Source: Chitinophagaceae bacterium (lineage in GTDB: Bacteria; Bacteroidota; Bacteroidia; Chitinophagales; Chitinophagaceae). Taken from it: 64,000 nt of DNA. Where the stretch lies: assembly GCA_016787085.1 (NCBI GenBank), contig JAEUVJ010000073.1:1-64000 (forward strand), read 5' to 3'. The position numbers and the translations under genes were made by a program. Shown here piece after piece: positions 52,812 to 61,475 of the stretch. The notes under the pieces are model-generated. The model was not told the origin of the DNA. It ran no database searches and saw only the letters and a list, made by a program, of their open reading frames with translations. The stretch's first letter is position 1. Each line of letters starts with the position of its first letter.

Positions 52812-53531
52812 TCAGTCTTTTTTTTCGTGATCCGTGATATCTATGATCGTTTCTTCCAGGCCCTGCGTCACTTCTTCGGGGTGTTCTATCTTGTGCATCG
52901 TATTTCTGTTCTTAAGTATCTTCCATATTTGTATCAGGGCGGTGATAGTAAATATGCCACCGATCACCCAGTTGAGAATATCCTGGTTGTCATTGATCTT
53001 CGTGGCGATCAGCAGGCCACCGAAAATAAAGACGCAATTCCCGATAAAGGTTCCGATACCAATGCCAACGATATAAGCGTTATAATGATCACTACGGGGC
53101 AATAGTATTTTTTTGGTAAACAAAACTGTACTCCAGCCAAACCAGAACGGGATCTGCACCGGGTTTACAGCACTCATGACAAAGCCCAGTACGAATTTGG
53201 GCAAAGGACTGTCCAATACTACATTCTTTTCCATTTTGGGATGCAGGGCCGCATAAAAACTGGAAAATGCCAGGGCCAATACAATAACAAGCGTAACCCA
53301 CTCGAGTATTTTGAATATGCGTTTTTGTTTCCTGATCCAGTCCATGGCCACCAGGGAAAGCCTGACGTATATCACTTCAGCCAGTAATGAGCCCAATGAA
53401 AAAAGGATAGCCGCTATCGTTCCCGTAGAGATAGATATCTGCATGGCTGCTATGTTCAATGTGCCGAGGGGCAATGAACCCAGGAAACTGACAAGCATAC
53501 CTGTGAAAAAAATCTTTCGGAGACGTAGCAT
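52812..53531 (-). CDS. LysE-family amino-acid exporter
   Basis: 239 residues, about six membrane spans, starting FFTGMLVSFLGSLPLGTLNIAAMQISISTG, the LysE/RhtB signature region with SLPLG near the start. Members export amino acids or related small molecules. The C-terminus ends in a charged tail (THPEE, DITDHEKKD region). A -7-like TATTTTCG (minus strand, near 53,540) precedes it. Substrate cannot be predicted. Confidence 0.87.
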   Translation of the reverse strand: MLRLRKIFFTGMLVSFLGSLPLGTLNIAAMQISISTGTIAAILFSLGSLLAEVIYVRLSLVAMDWIRKQKRIFKILEWVTLVIVLALAFSSFYAALHPKMEKNVVLDSPLPKFVLGFVMSAVNPVQIPFWFGWSTVLFTKKILLPRSDHYNAYIVGIGIGTFIGNCVFIFGGLLIATKINDNQDILNWVIGGIFTITALIQIWKILKNRNTMHKIEHPEEVTQGLEETIIDITDHEKKD

Positions 53532-53631
53532 ACGACGAAAATACGAATAATGGAGAATGGATAATGGTAAGTTGTAAACGGGAAACTGAGATTGTCATAT
53601 CCCTGGTGCCATTCCCGTCTCCCGGTTTTTT

Positions 53632-54678
53632 CTAATCAAACTTTTCAAGTAATTTAAAATGCTTATTGGCCTCTTTTAAAAATTTCCTGCCTTTGCTGAA
53701 AGACCAGTAAGGTGCCCCGTTCTTATGATTATACCTGCTGATCCTGTAGAGGGCTTTCCAATGCTGTAAAAGTATCCCATACGCTTTCCAGATGCTCATA
53801 TTACAATCATAGATATGGTTTGGTTCGGCGCCTGAACCATTGAACTCAAGAATGAGAAAATTCTTTCCTTGTTTCAGGTCTTCAATAGAAGTTGTCTTGA
53901 TATCATACCGGCCATAAAAGAATTTACTGTTATAATGGCTCAGTTCATCAAACACTTTGTGCAGGTTCGCATCTATCTCTTTATGCAGGTTAGTAAAATG
54001 GGCGCCGCGGTTATGATTGCCGGCATAGGACAAATAAAATACTTCCCCCTCATGTAATACCCGGTCAAAGCGATGCCCATGCCGGTGCTCCATCTCCTCC
54101 ATCCTGAATTTGGCGCGGGGATGCTTTTGAATAAGTTGTTTCAAAGTGGAGACACCATCCCCCTTTACCTGTAACAGTTCTTTGTCAATAAATCCGCTCA
54201 CCACACCTTTTTCCTCGGCCGGGTGGCGGTAATAAAATACACTTACTTCGACCGGTAGTTCTACGAGATCCTGTACGATATACTCCACCGGGATGCGTTC
54301 ATGGTATTTGTGCAACTGGTCCTCATTCTCGATCTTGCGGAAAAGGATACCTTTCATGCCTACATCGGGCTTTACAATGAAAGGATAGGTAAAACCGGCT
54401 TCAGCAATTTTATTTTTGACCACTTCAAATGACCAGTCATGCATGATGTAGATCGTACGGGGCACCAGGTGCGGGGGTAACTGGTCATACATCTCTTTTT
54501 TGCCCTCACCATGAAAGCCACCAAATGCAATGGTCGGGTTGGATGAACTGAAGAACCAGAACGAACGGCTGCGCAGGCAATACCAGAACCAGGCAGGGCT
54601 GATGGGAGCATACAGAACATAAAAATTCCAGAGTTCCCAGTTGGTTAATCGTTGGAAGAATTTTTTTATACTCATCAA
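53632..54678 (-). CDS. ATP-grasp-like protein of unknown substrate
   Basis: 348 residues. ATP-grasp features: YPFIVKPDVGMKGILFRKIEN (first strand-loop), PVEYIVQDLVELPVEVSVFYYRHP, and the metal-binding ILEFNGSGAEPNHIYD. The N-terminal about 50 residues hold WFWYCLRSRSFWFFSSSNP, possibly a membrane-associated start. ATP-grasp enzymes join a carboxylate to an amine or thiol. No D-alanine ligase or siderophore genes adjoin it. A TATTTTTG box (minus strand, 54,686-54,693) precedes the start; the second ATG (54,675) is also possible. Confidence 0.7.
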   Translation of the reverse strand: MMSIKKFFQRLTNWELWNFYVLYAPISPAWFWYCLRSRSFWFFSSSNPTIAFGGFHGEGKKEMYDQLPPHLVPRTIYIMHDWSFEVVKNKIAEAGFTYPFIVKPDVGMKGILFRKIENEDQLHKYHERIPVEYIVQDLVELPVEVSVFYYRHPAEEKGVVSGFIDKELLQVKGDGVSTLKQLIQKHPRAKFRMEEMEHRHGHRFDRVLHEGEVFYLSYAGNHNRGAHFTNLHKEIDANLHKVFDELSHYNSKFFYGRYDIKTTSIEDLKQGKNFLILEFNGSGAEPNHIYDCNMSIWKAYGILLQHWKALYRISRYNHKNGAPYWSFSKGRKFLKEANKHFKLLEKFD

Positions 54679-54685
54679 TATCCGG

Positions 54686-54693
54686 CAAAAATA
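54686..54693 (-). promoter_or_regulatory. Candidate -7 box of the ATP-grasp gene
   Basis: TATTTTTG on the minus strand, an exact TAnnTTTG match 7 bases from the start codon. Its closeness makes the second ATG at 54,675 attractive. Confidence 0.4.
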
Positions 54694-54720
54694 AAGCAGG
54701 GGAAGATAGGATGCTTATAA

Positions 54721-54753
54721 TTTGCCTGCATTATGCATAATTCTTTAGATTTG
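54721..54753 (+). promoter_or_regulatory. Promoter of the CCG-domain Fe-S protein gene
   Basis: TTTG at 54721-54724, 21 bases, TAGATTTG at 54746-54753: a full Bacteroidota promoter match 15 bases before the ATG at 54769. It rules out the upstream start at 54733, which would lie within the promoter. Confidence 0.65.
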
Positions 54754-54768
54754 AGAAAATTTGATTGC

Positions 54769-55548
54769 ATGCATGTTCCTACTGTAGCGGAGTTATTTGC
54801 AGACGGCCGGCAACCCGAAGTATTGTTCTGGGTCGGTTGTGCAGGCAGTTTTGACCAAAGGGCCCAAAAGATCACCAAAGCGTTTGTCACCATACTGAAT
54901 AAAGTGGGGGTCTGTTATGCAATACTTGGAAAGGAAGAGATGTGCACCGGCGATCCGGTACGCAGGGCCGGGAATGAATTCATGTTCCAGATGATGGCCT
55001 ATCAGAATATTCAAATACTGAATAACTACGGTATTAAAAAGATAGTGACAACCTGTCCGCATTGTTTCAATACATTGAAGAACGAGTATCCTGAGCTTGG
55101 TGGTAATTACGACGTGATACATCATACCACATTCTTGCAACAACTCATCAACGAAGGAAAGATCAAACTGAAAGAAGGAGGTTCTTTCAAGGGGAAAAAG
55201 ATCACCTATCATGACAGTTGCTACCTTGGAAGGGCAAATGATATCTATGAGGCACCAAGAAAAGTATTGGAGTTGCTGGATGCGGAACTGGTGGAAATGA
55301 AACGGTGCCGGAGTAATGGTTTATGCTGCGGCGCCGGGGGGGCGCAAATGTTCAAAGAAGAAGAAAAAGGGAATACCCGTATCAATATTGAAAGAAGTAA
55401 TGAAGCGATCGGAACCGGGGCCGCGGTGATCGCATCAGCCTGCCCCTTCTGTAATACCATGATGACAGATGGTGTAAAGCTGGCCGAAAAAGAAGAAAGT
55501 GTAAAAGTGATGGATATAGCTGAACTCATCGCTCAATCTATCGAATAG
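54769..55548 (+). CDS. CCG-domain Fe-S oxidoreductase (HdrB/GlcF-like)
   Basis: 259 residues. Two cysteine-rich modules: LFWVGCAGSFDQRAQK with TTCPHCFNTLKNEYP, and HDSCYLGRAND with SNGLCCGAGGAQMF followed by ASACPFCNTM. These bind non-cubane or unusual iron-sulphur clusters in heterodisulfide reductase and related enzymes. Its probable partner with ferredoxin clusters and membrane spans is encoded at 48,549, about 5 kb upstream, with five unrelated genes between. Confidence 0.87.
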   Translation: MHVPTVAELFADGRQPEVLFWVGCAGSFDQRAQKITKAFVTILNKVGVCYAILGKEEMCTGDPVRRAGNEFMFQMMAYQNIQILNNYGIKKIVTTCPHCFNTLKNEYPELGGNYDVIHHTTFLQQLINEGKIKLKEGGSFKGKKITYHDSCYLGRANDIYEAPRKVLELLDAELVEMKRCRSNGLCCGAGGAQMFKEEEKGNTRINIERSNEAIGTGAAVIASACPFCNTMMTDGVKLAEKEESVKVMDIAELIAQSIE

Positions 55549-55560
55549 ATAGCTGTAGGA

Positions 55561-55959
55561 TCAACTATGTGCCGTGATGATCTCTTGTAGCCCGATCGCT
55601 TCCCTTAGCTTTCCCCTGGGGATCGGCAGGTAGATATCATTAAGCGCCGGCCTATCCCCTGTGATCATCTCATAAGTGATTTCCAGGATATTCATCTTGC
55701 CGGTATCACGAACCCCGACCCTTTTTAAAAGCCGGTCAGTATCACGAAAAATCTCATTAAGGTCTTCTGTATATACTTTAGACATCGTGACAACCGCAAA
55801 AGGCAATCCCTGTTTTCGTTTGGGCAATAACAGGTAGAAGAGGTAGTGGAAAAAACCTTTATTCCTTTTTTTCCATAAAATAAAGGTTCTCCATTCTTTA
55901 TAGGAATAGGTCCAGTGTACCAGTGCAGCGGTTTTATCCGGTTGGGGATTACCCTTCAT
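55561..55959 (-). CDS. Conserved protein of unknown function
   Basis: 132 residues: YSYKEWRTFILWKKRNKGFFHYLFYLLLPKRK followed by MSKVYTEDLNEIFRDTDRLLKRVGVRDTGKMNILEITYEM. No domain recognised. It converges with the CCG gene with a 12-base gap and diverges from the next gene with a 32-base gap, which must contain both promoters. Confidence 0.55.
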   Translation of the reverse strand: MKGNPQPDKTAALVHWTYSYKEWRTFILWKKRNKGFFHYLFYLLLPKRKQGLPFAVVTMSKVYTEDLNEIFRDTDRLLKRVGVRDTGKMNILEITYEMITGDRPALNDIYLPIPRGKLREAIGLQEIITAHS

Positions 55960-55991
55960 CCGATCATTTTTTTCTGACGTAATTTAGCGGC

Positions 55992-56510
55992 ATGAACCTG
56001 GACTATAAATACCTTCTCGACGGTAGTTTTCATCCCGACTCCCGGGTATGGGTGTATCAGAGCAGCCGACTTTTCACCCTTAATGAAGCGCTGGAAATTG
56101 AAGAGTTATTAAAGGAATTCGCTATGCAATGGAAAAGCCATGGTACGCCCGTTAAAGGAGCGGCTTATCTTTTTTTCGGGCAGTTCATCATTTTAATGGC
56201 CGATGAGACCGCTACCGGTGTCAGCGGATGCAGTACGGATAGTTCGGTTCGTTTAATAAAGGATATTGAACAGCGTTTTGGGGTGAATATGTTTGATAGG
56301 ACAACGCTGAGTTTTTTTGTAAAAGATAAAGTGCAGTTGCTGCCGATGTCGCAATTGCAATATGCGGCGGACAACGGGTTTATTAACGGAGATACGCTAT
56401 ACTTCAATAATCTAGTTCAAACAAAAGAAGAACTGGAGGACAATTGGATCGTGCCGGTGAAGGATAGCTGGTTATCCCGTAAGGTATCATTTTCTAAAAC
56501 TGTTTCGTAA
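55992..56510 (+). CDS. Conserved Bacteroidota protein of unknown function
   Basis: 172 residues: MNLDYKYLLDGSFHPDSRVWVYQSSRLFTLNEALEIEELLKEF, then GQFIILMADETATGVSGCSTDSSVRLIKDIEQRFG. I recall relatives labelled ABC transporter ATPase, but no Walker motif is visible, so that label is not supported. It precedes the tRNA-Gly gene by 14 bases. Confidence 0.65.
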   Translation: MNLDYKYLLDGSFHPDSRVWVYQSSRLFTLNEALEIEELLKEFAMQWKSHGTPVKGAAYLFFGQFIILMADETATGVSGCSTDSSVRLIKDIEQRFGVNMFDRTTLSFFVKDKVQLLPMSQLQYAADNGFINGDTLYFNNLVQTKEELEDNWIVPVKDSWLSRKVSFSKTVS

Positions 56511-56524
56511 TTTAGATCGTATTA

Positions 56525-56597
56525 GCGGAAGTAGCTCACCTGGTAGAGCGACAGCTTCCCAAGCTGTAGGTAGCGGGTTCGAGTCCCGTCTTCCGCT
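56525..56597 (+). tRNA. tRNA-Gly (anticodon CCC)
   Basis: 73 bases that fold as a cloverleaf: acceptor GCGGAAG/CTTCCGC, D-arm GCTC...GAGC, anticodon stem ACAGC/GCTGT around loop TTCCCAA, T-arm CGGGTTCGAGTCCCG. The anticodon is CCC and discriminator base 73 is T, as usual for glycine tRNA. CCA is not encoded. It reads GGG codons. Confidence 0.95.
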
Positions 56598-56663
56598 CTT
56601 CTTTTTGTAAGACCGTGCCAGGTTGTTTAACTGACATTCAGAATTTTCCATCTAAGTGCCTTC

Positions 56664-56676
56664 ATCCCGTAGGGAT
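56664..56676. repeat. REP-like hairpin 1 left of the Y1 transposase
   Basis: Arms ATCCC and GGGAT with loop GTA. It and the hairpin at 56,709 sit on the left of the transposase gene; similar ones lie on the right. Confidence 0.55.
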
Positions 56677-56708
56677 AAAATGTTTGTAGGATAGTATATT
56701 CAGACGCA

Positions 56709-56729
56709 TTTTGCCCTGTAGGGGCAAAA
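56709..56729. repeat. REP-like hairpin 2 left of the Y1 transposase
   Basis: Arms TTTTGCCC and GGGCAAAA, loop TGTAG. It shares the TTTGCCC...GGGCAAA stem with the hairpin at 57,220, so it could serve as one end of the mobile unit. Confidence 0.7.
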
Positions 56730-56752
56730 CAGATGGATAATAAACCTGTTCT

Positions 56753-57214
56753 ATGTCCAACACCTATACGCAATTGTATATTCATTGCATTTTTGCTGTC
56801 AAATACCGCAGTTCTCTCATCACAAATGAATGGAAAGAACGCCTGTACAAATACATTACCGGGATCATTCAGAATCATAAGCACAAAATGATAGCGATAA
56901 ACAGTATGCCCGACCATGTGCATCTGTTCTTTGGTATGCGTCCGGATCAGTCGTTATCTGATTTAATACGTATAGTCAAAGGGGATTCTTCGGAATGGAT
57001 AAATGCGCAAAAGCTTTCTCCTTCTTTATTCCGTTGGCAGGAGGGCTATGGGGCTTTTTCTTATGCAAAGTCCGATATCAGTAAAGTGGCCGCATACATT
57101 GAAAACCAGGAAACGCATCATCAAAAAAGGACATTCATTGATGAATACAAAGAATTCCTTACAAGGTTCGGGGTGAATTTTGACGACAGGTATATTTTCA
57201 AAGATCCGGAATAA
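56753..57214 (+). mobile_element. Y1 (IS200-like/REP-associated) transposase gene
   Basis: 153 residues. The HUH metal-binding motif is H55-V-H57 in MPDHVHLFFG; the nucleophile is probably Y115 of YIENQ, with Q119 four residues later as in IS608 TnpA. Such enzymes move single-stranded DNA by recognising hairpins near each end. Hairpins at 56,709 and 57,220 share a stem and frame the gene, with further ones at 56,664 and 57,269. The gene appears intact. It lies downstream of tRNA-Gly and may be an IS200-type element or a domesticated REP-associated transposase. Confidence 0.87.
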
Positions 57215-57219
57215 ATTGT

Positions 57220-57238
57220 TTTGCCCCGTAGGGGCAAA
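57220..57238. repeat. REP-like hairpin 3 right of the Y1 transposase
   Basis: Arms TTTGCCCC and GGGGCAAA with loop GTA, starting 6 bases after the stop codon of the transposase. Confidence 0.7.
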
Positions 57239-57268
57239 CCTCCCTCTACGGTTACTACTATAAACATT

Positions 57269-57285
57269 TAGCCCTTACAGGGCTA
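57269..57285. repeat. REP-like hairpin 4 right of the Y1 transposase
   Basis: Arms TAGCCCT and AGGGCTA with loop TAC. It resembles the others in size but has a different stem. Confidence 0.55.
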
Positions 57286-57305
57286 TAAGAAACGAAAAGC
57301 AGCAA

Positions 57306-59720
57306 CTATTTCTTCACCGGCAGGCTCACCGGTTTCTTCTTCGGCATTTTAGTGAAATTGTACCCGAGTGTGAACCGGATATTTCTTGTGTTGGTACTGT
57401 TGTAGCTTTCTAAATTAAAATTAGGGCCATAGGTAAAGCTCCTGTTCCGTTGCGGGGCAAACAGGTCTATAAAGTTTACGGTTGCGGTCAGTTTTTTATT
57501 AAAGAGCCTGCGTTGTATGCCGGTGTTCATGCTCCAGTTCCAGCGGGCATAGCCTTGCGGATTGGCAAAACGGTTGAAGTTAAAGCTGCCGGTAAATACC
57601 CAGACATCCTTCGGTGTATAGGTGGTGCTGACATTAGACGTAAATGAGCCGCCGTTGCGGAAACGGTTATATGTCCTGTCAAAAACACTGTATTCATTGT
57701 AGGTATAACTGGCACTGACATTGGTGCGCAGTTTTTTGGCTATCGTCAACCCGCCCCAGGTACTCACTTCATATTCCTTTCTCCCGCTGATATTTTCCCA
57801 GGTGATCTGCGTTTTACCATCGTCCAATAACGTCCGGACCCGGCTGAAGATGTCTTTGACGATATTGTAGCCTAAACCGATATTGATATAATACTTTGTT
57901 TTGGTTCTGCCAGCCACAAAATCAAAATTATCTGCCGTGGAAGCTTCCAGCTTTTCATTACCGAAACGGATATTGTACGGGTCGCCAAAATCAATTGTCG
58001 GATTCAGTTCATTGATGCCGGGTCTTCGGATGCTCCGCCGCCAGGAAAGTGTAAGATTCAGTTTTTCGGGCCAGCTTTTATTGATATTGGCAAATGGCAG
58101 CCATGTCCAGTAATTGTTCTTTGCTTCGCGGTTCTCCTTGAACAATTCAAACCAAATGCCTGTCTGTTCTGCAGCGATGCCGGCCGTGGCACTGAAATTA
58201 GTGGCAATGATCTGTCTTACCGATCCCCGGAAATTGACCACGGTCTGGTGAAAACGGAAATCATTGCTCAACTGGTCCAGGCCGGGAAAAGTGGAATCCG
58301 ATTTGCGGAAATAGCTGGCATCCGCATAGACGTCACTGTTGTTCCTTGTATAATAACTCCCCAGGTTCAGGAAAGTAGTCTTGTTCTTCAAAGGCCTGGT
58401 ATAATCAGCACGGGCAGTATAGCCACTGCCTGAATTGTCGTTCAGCTGCTGCTGTGTGGAGTCAATACCATTAGGAGTATGATCGGGAAAAAAGAATTGC
58501 TGGAAGAAGTCGCGGTCACTATTACTTTTGGATAAACTGGAAGAGAGAATGACCCTTAGCTGCTCGCCGGGAGTTTTTGTTTTCAGCAAATAAGAAAGAC
58601 TGAAAGAGCCGCTGTAGCTTTCCCCCTCATTATGGATCGTTCTTTCGCTCAAACGGTAAATGTCACCGAAACGATTGATGTTCTTATATTCAGTCATACT
58701 GCTGCTTCGGGTATCGGCCGAGTTTAACTGCAGGACAGCATTAACAGAATGATACTTGTTGAAATCGTAATCCACATTCACCCGGAAATTAGGTCTTACC
58801 CCTTTACTGGCGCTGTTACTGCGTGTATTGAAAAAGTTGGAGGAGTCCGTATAAATATTATTCCGGTATGAATACCCGTTACCCTGGAAGCGGCTATACC
58901 CTACTCCCCCATTGATCGCCAGAATAAAGCCTTGTTTACGATACGTATAATTGCCACTGATCGCCGTCTCTCCTCTTGTTCCGCCGGAAATGTTCAGTCT
59001 TCCTGTCTTACCCACTTTACCTTTACGGGTAACGATATTGATCACGCCACCCTGTTCATTGGCATATTGCGGCGGAGGGTTGGTCATTACTTCTATCTTT
59101 TCAATAGAACTGCCGGGCATAGATTCAAGCAATTCCTGCAGTTGCTGCATGTTCAACTCTACCGGCTTATCGTCTATCAGGATCTTTGGTTCTTTTCCTC
59201 TCACAGATATTTTTCCATCGCCGTCTTTGGCTACCAATGGTACACTTGCCAACAGATCGCTGGCATTACTTCCTGCACTCAATGCCGATTCTGAAGCATT
59301 AAAAGTGATATTACCGTCTTTGGACTGTATCAATGGCTTTTCAGCATATACGATGATCTCTCCGAGATTCTCTGAATTCTTTGGACGTAATGTAAGGTCG
59401 GCCAGGTTGAAGTCTGATCTTTCCGATCTGAAGTAAATGCTGTCAAGTATCAGGGGCTGCAGGCCAACATAACTTATTTTAAGGCGATAGTGGCCGTAAG
59501 CGATATGCTGAAAGAAGAACCCGCCTTCTTTATCAGTAAGTGTTGAGACGATTTTTGTTGTGTCGGCCAGGGAGATCATCTCTGCTGAAGCTCCCTCCAG
59601 CGCTTTCTTTTTTTCGTCCATAACGTTGCCGCTGAGTATGCCGGATGCCTGCTTTTCCTGGGCAAAAGCAGCGCTTGTCAGCAAAAGGATGGTCAGGAAA
59701 ATAACGGCTCGTTTCAACAT
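57306..59720 (-). CDS. TonB-dependent-receptor-like outer-membrane barrel
   Basis: 804 residues. A signal peptide (ending near AAFAQ) precedes a CarboxypepD_reg-like domain (ASGILSGNVMDEKKKALEGASAEM) and a plug region (SALSAGSNASDLLASVPLVAKDGDGKISVRGKEPKILIDDKPV). A long beta-barrel fills the rest (outer membrane beta-barrel family 3). No clear TonB box is seen. Such proteins take up or bind peptides, glycans or metals. No SusD-like partner gene adjoins it, so a starch-type uptake locus is unlikely. Confidence 0.85.
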   Translation of the reverse strand: MLKRAVIFLTILLLTSAAFAQEKQASGILSGNVMDEKKKALEGASAEMISLADTTKIVSTLTDKEGGFFFQHIAYGHYRLKISYVGLQPLILDSIYFRSERSDFNLADLTLRPKNSENLGEIIVYAEKPLIQSKDGNITFNASESALSAGSNASDLLASVPLVAKDGDGKISVRGKEPKILIDDKPVELNMQQLQELLESMPGSSIEKIEVMTNPPPQYANEQGGVINIVTRKGKVGKTGRLNISGGTRGETAISGNYTYRKQGFILAINGGVGYSRFQGNGYSYRNNIYTDSSNFFNTRSNSASKGVRPNFRVNVDYDFNKYHSVNAVLQLNSADTRSSSMTEYKNINRFGDIYRLSERTIHNEGESYSGSFSLSYLLKTKTPGEQLRVILSSSLSKSNSDRDFFQQFFFPDHTPNGIDSTQQQLNDNSGSGYTARADYTRPLKNKTTFLNLGSYYTRNNSDVYADASYFRKSDSTFPGLDQLSNDFRFHQTVVNFRGSVRQIIATNFSATAGIAAEQTGIWFELFKENREAKNNYWTWLPFANINKSWPEKLNLTLSWRRSIRRPGINELNPTIDFGDPYNIRFGNEKLEASTADNFDFVAGRTKTKYYINIGLGYNIVKDIFSRVRTLLDDGKTQITWENISGRKEYEVSTWGGLTIAKKLRTNVSASYTYNEYSVFDRTYNRFRNGGSFTSNVSTTYTPKDVWVFTGSFNFNRFANPQGYARWNWSMNTGIQRRLFNKKLTATVNFIDLFAPQRNRSFTYGPNFNLESYNSTNTRNIRFTLGYNFTKMPKKKPVSLPVKK

Positions 59721-59735
59721 CAGTTTTTAGACGCC

Positions 59736-59743
59736 CAAAGATA
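59736..59743 (-). promoter_or_regulatory. Candidate -7 box of the outer-membrane receptor gene
   Basis: TATCTTTG on the minus strand, exact TAnnTTTG, 15 bases before the start at 59,720, with a TTTTC about 22 bases upstream as a possible -33 element. Confidence 0.5.
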
Positions 59744-59855
59744 CTCATAGCCTGCTGACAGATTGAAAAGAATTGGAGCAATGGCAAATTCAAGTGTTTG
59801 TAATTCAGGAGCTATTTGGTTGCTGTCAACCTGTCACAATCTTCTGGCTTTTGGG

Positions 59856-59863
59856 TATATTTG
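59856..59863 (+). promoter_or_regulatory. Candidate -7 box of the miaB operon
   Basis: TATATTTG, an exact TAnnTTTG match 21 bases before the ATG at 59885. This argues against the TTG start at 59816. The -33 element is weak. Confidence 0.5.
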
Positions 59864-59884
59864 CATCCCGGTTTATCGGGAAAA

Positions 59885-61312
59885 ATGAATGGAATGTTAG
59901 ACTACGTGACTGATAAAGTGCAGGACGAGGCAAGACAAGGTGAGGCATTTGCCCCCTATGCCAGCGATCCTAATGAGTACAAAAAACGGTTCTATATTGA
60001 AAGTTATGGCTGCCAGATGAACTTTGCCGACAGCGAAGTGGTGGCGGCTATCCTGAATAAAGAAGGTTTTGGCGCTACCCGTAATGTAGAAGAGGCCGAC
60101 CTCATCTTCATCAATACCTGCTCTATACGGGAGAAAGCGGAGCAAACTGTCCGCAAACGCCTTACTGAGTTCAGAAAGCTAAAGGAAAGGAAAAGAGGCA
60201 TGCTGGTGGGTGTACTGGGATGTATGGCCGAACGGTTAAAATCGCAGTTCCTGGAAGAGGAGAAGCTGGTAGATATAGTTGTAGGACCGGATGCGTACAG
60301 GACATTACCTGCATTGGTGGGAGAAGCAGAAGGCGGGCAAAAAGCTGTCAACGTTTTGCTAAGCCGTGAAGAGACCTATGCAGACATCTCTCCCGTTCGC
60401 CTTGATAGTAATGGTGTTTCTGCATTTGTCAGCATCATGCGGGGTTGCAATAATATGTGCTCTTTCTGTGTCGTTCCTTTCACAAGAGGACGTGAAAGAA
60501 GCCGTGATGCTGCAAGCATCCTCATTGAATGCCGCGATCTTTTTGAAAAAGGATACCGTGAAGTAACCTTGCTGGGACAGAATGTGGACAGCTATTATTT
60601 CGTTGACGAAACAAAAGATGAGACCGTTACTTTTGCAAAATTGCTGGAAAAAACAGCGTTGATCTCTCCCCTGCTGCGTGTACGTTTCTCTACTTCGCAT
60701 CCAAAGGATATCACAGATGATGTGCTTTATACGATGGCAAAATATGAGAATATCTGTAAATACATTCACCTGCCGGTACAGAGTGGCTCAACACGGGTAC
60801 TGCAACTGATGAACCGCACCTATACAAGGGAATGGTACATGGCCAAAGTGGACCGTATCCGTGAAATAATGCCTGAATGCGGTATCAGTTCAGATATCAT
60901 CGCCGGGTTTTGTACAGAAGAAGAGGAAGATCACAGGGCCACACTTGATATTATGAAGTACAGCCGCTATGATTTTAGTTACATGTTCTTCTACAGCGAA
61001 AGACCGGGTACACTGGCCCAGCGAAGATATAAGGATGATATACCGGAGGATGTCAAGAAAAGAAGATTGCAGGAAATAGTGGAAGTGCAGAACAGATTAT
61101 CACTGGAGAGCAACCAAAAAGATGTGGGCAAAATATTCAAAGTGCTGATAGAAGGCGACAGCAAAAAGAACGAGAAGGAATGGAAAGGCAGGAACACTCA
61201 GAATAAGGTGATCGTTTTTCCGAAGGAAAATCCTGAACTAAAGAAGGGCGATTATGTTAATGTAAAAGTGACAGACTGCACACAGGCCACTTTGTTAGGT
61301 GAAATTGTTTGA
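59885..61312 (+). CDS. miaB: tRNA-2-methylthio-N6-dimethylallyladenosine synthase MiaB
   Basis: 475 residues from the ATG at 59885. N-terminal cluster cysteines C43, C79 and C113 (YGCQMN, INTCSIRE, LGCMAERLK); radical-SAM cluster C188, C192, C195 (RGCNNMCSFC). A C-terminal TRAM domain follows (KVLIEGDSKKNEKEWKGRNTQNKVIVFP). It adds a methylthio group to position 37 of tRNAs that read UNN codons. First gene of a dense unit with a small membrane protein, the sigma-54-type activator and the LptE-like gene. Confidence 0.96.
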   Translation: MNGMLDYVTDKVQDEARQGEAFAPYASDPNEYKKRFYIESYGCQMNFADSEVVAAILNKEGFGATRNVEEADLIFINTCSIREKAEQTVRKRLTEFRKLKERKRGMLVGVLGCMAERLKSQFLEEEKLVDIVVGPDAYRTLPALVGEAEGGQKAVNVLLSREETYADISPVRLDSNGVSAFVSIMRGCNNMCSFCVVPFTRGRERSRDAASILIECRDLFEKGYREVTLLGQNVDSYYFVDETKDETVTFAKLLEKTALISPLLRVRFSTSHPKDITDDVLYTMAKYENICKYIHLPVQSGSTRVLQLMNRTYTREWYMAKVDRIREIMPECGISSDIIAGFCTEEEEDHRATLDIMKYSRYDFSYMFFYSERPGTLAQRRYKDDIPEDVKKRRLQEIVEVQNRLSLESNQKDVGKIFKVLIEGDSKKNEKEWKGRNTQNKVIVFPKENPELKKGDYVNVKVTDCTQATLLGEIV

Positions 61313-61314
61313 CC

Positions 61315-61470
61315 ATGAACATACTGGCAAAATATTTTTTTCTGGTCGCAGGTGTATTAGCCGCAGCTATTGCAGTTTTTAATGAGAATATTGCGTCGGG
61401 GATTGTGGCGGCCGGCGCATTTATTGCATTTGCGTTGATGGAAACAGCCGGGCCCAATTCAAAGAAATAA
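61315..61470 (+). CDS. 51-residue membrane protein
   Basis: A short frame, ATG 2 bases after the miaB stop and TAA 5 bases before the next ATG, encoding 51 residues. It is almost wholly hydrophobic: YFFLVAGVLAAAIAVF and GIVAAGAFIAFALME form two spans with a polar turn (NENIASG) and a GPNSKK tail. The tight fit between two genes and clean hydrophobic pattern support translation. No family recognised. Confidence 0.65.
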   Translation: MNILAKYFFLVAGVLAAAIAVFNENIASGIVAAGAFIAFALMETAGPNSKK

Positions 61471-61475
61471 AGTAA

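Noticed and set aside
55992..56510. ABC transporter ATPase label for this gene
   Set aside because: No Walker A, signature or Walker B motif is visible.
57306..59720. SusC-type starch/glycan utilisation locus
   Set aside because: There is no SusD-like gene beside the receptor and no glycoside hydrolase nearby.
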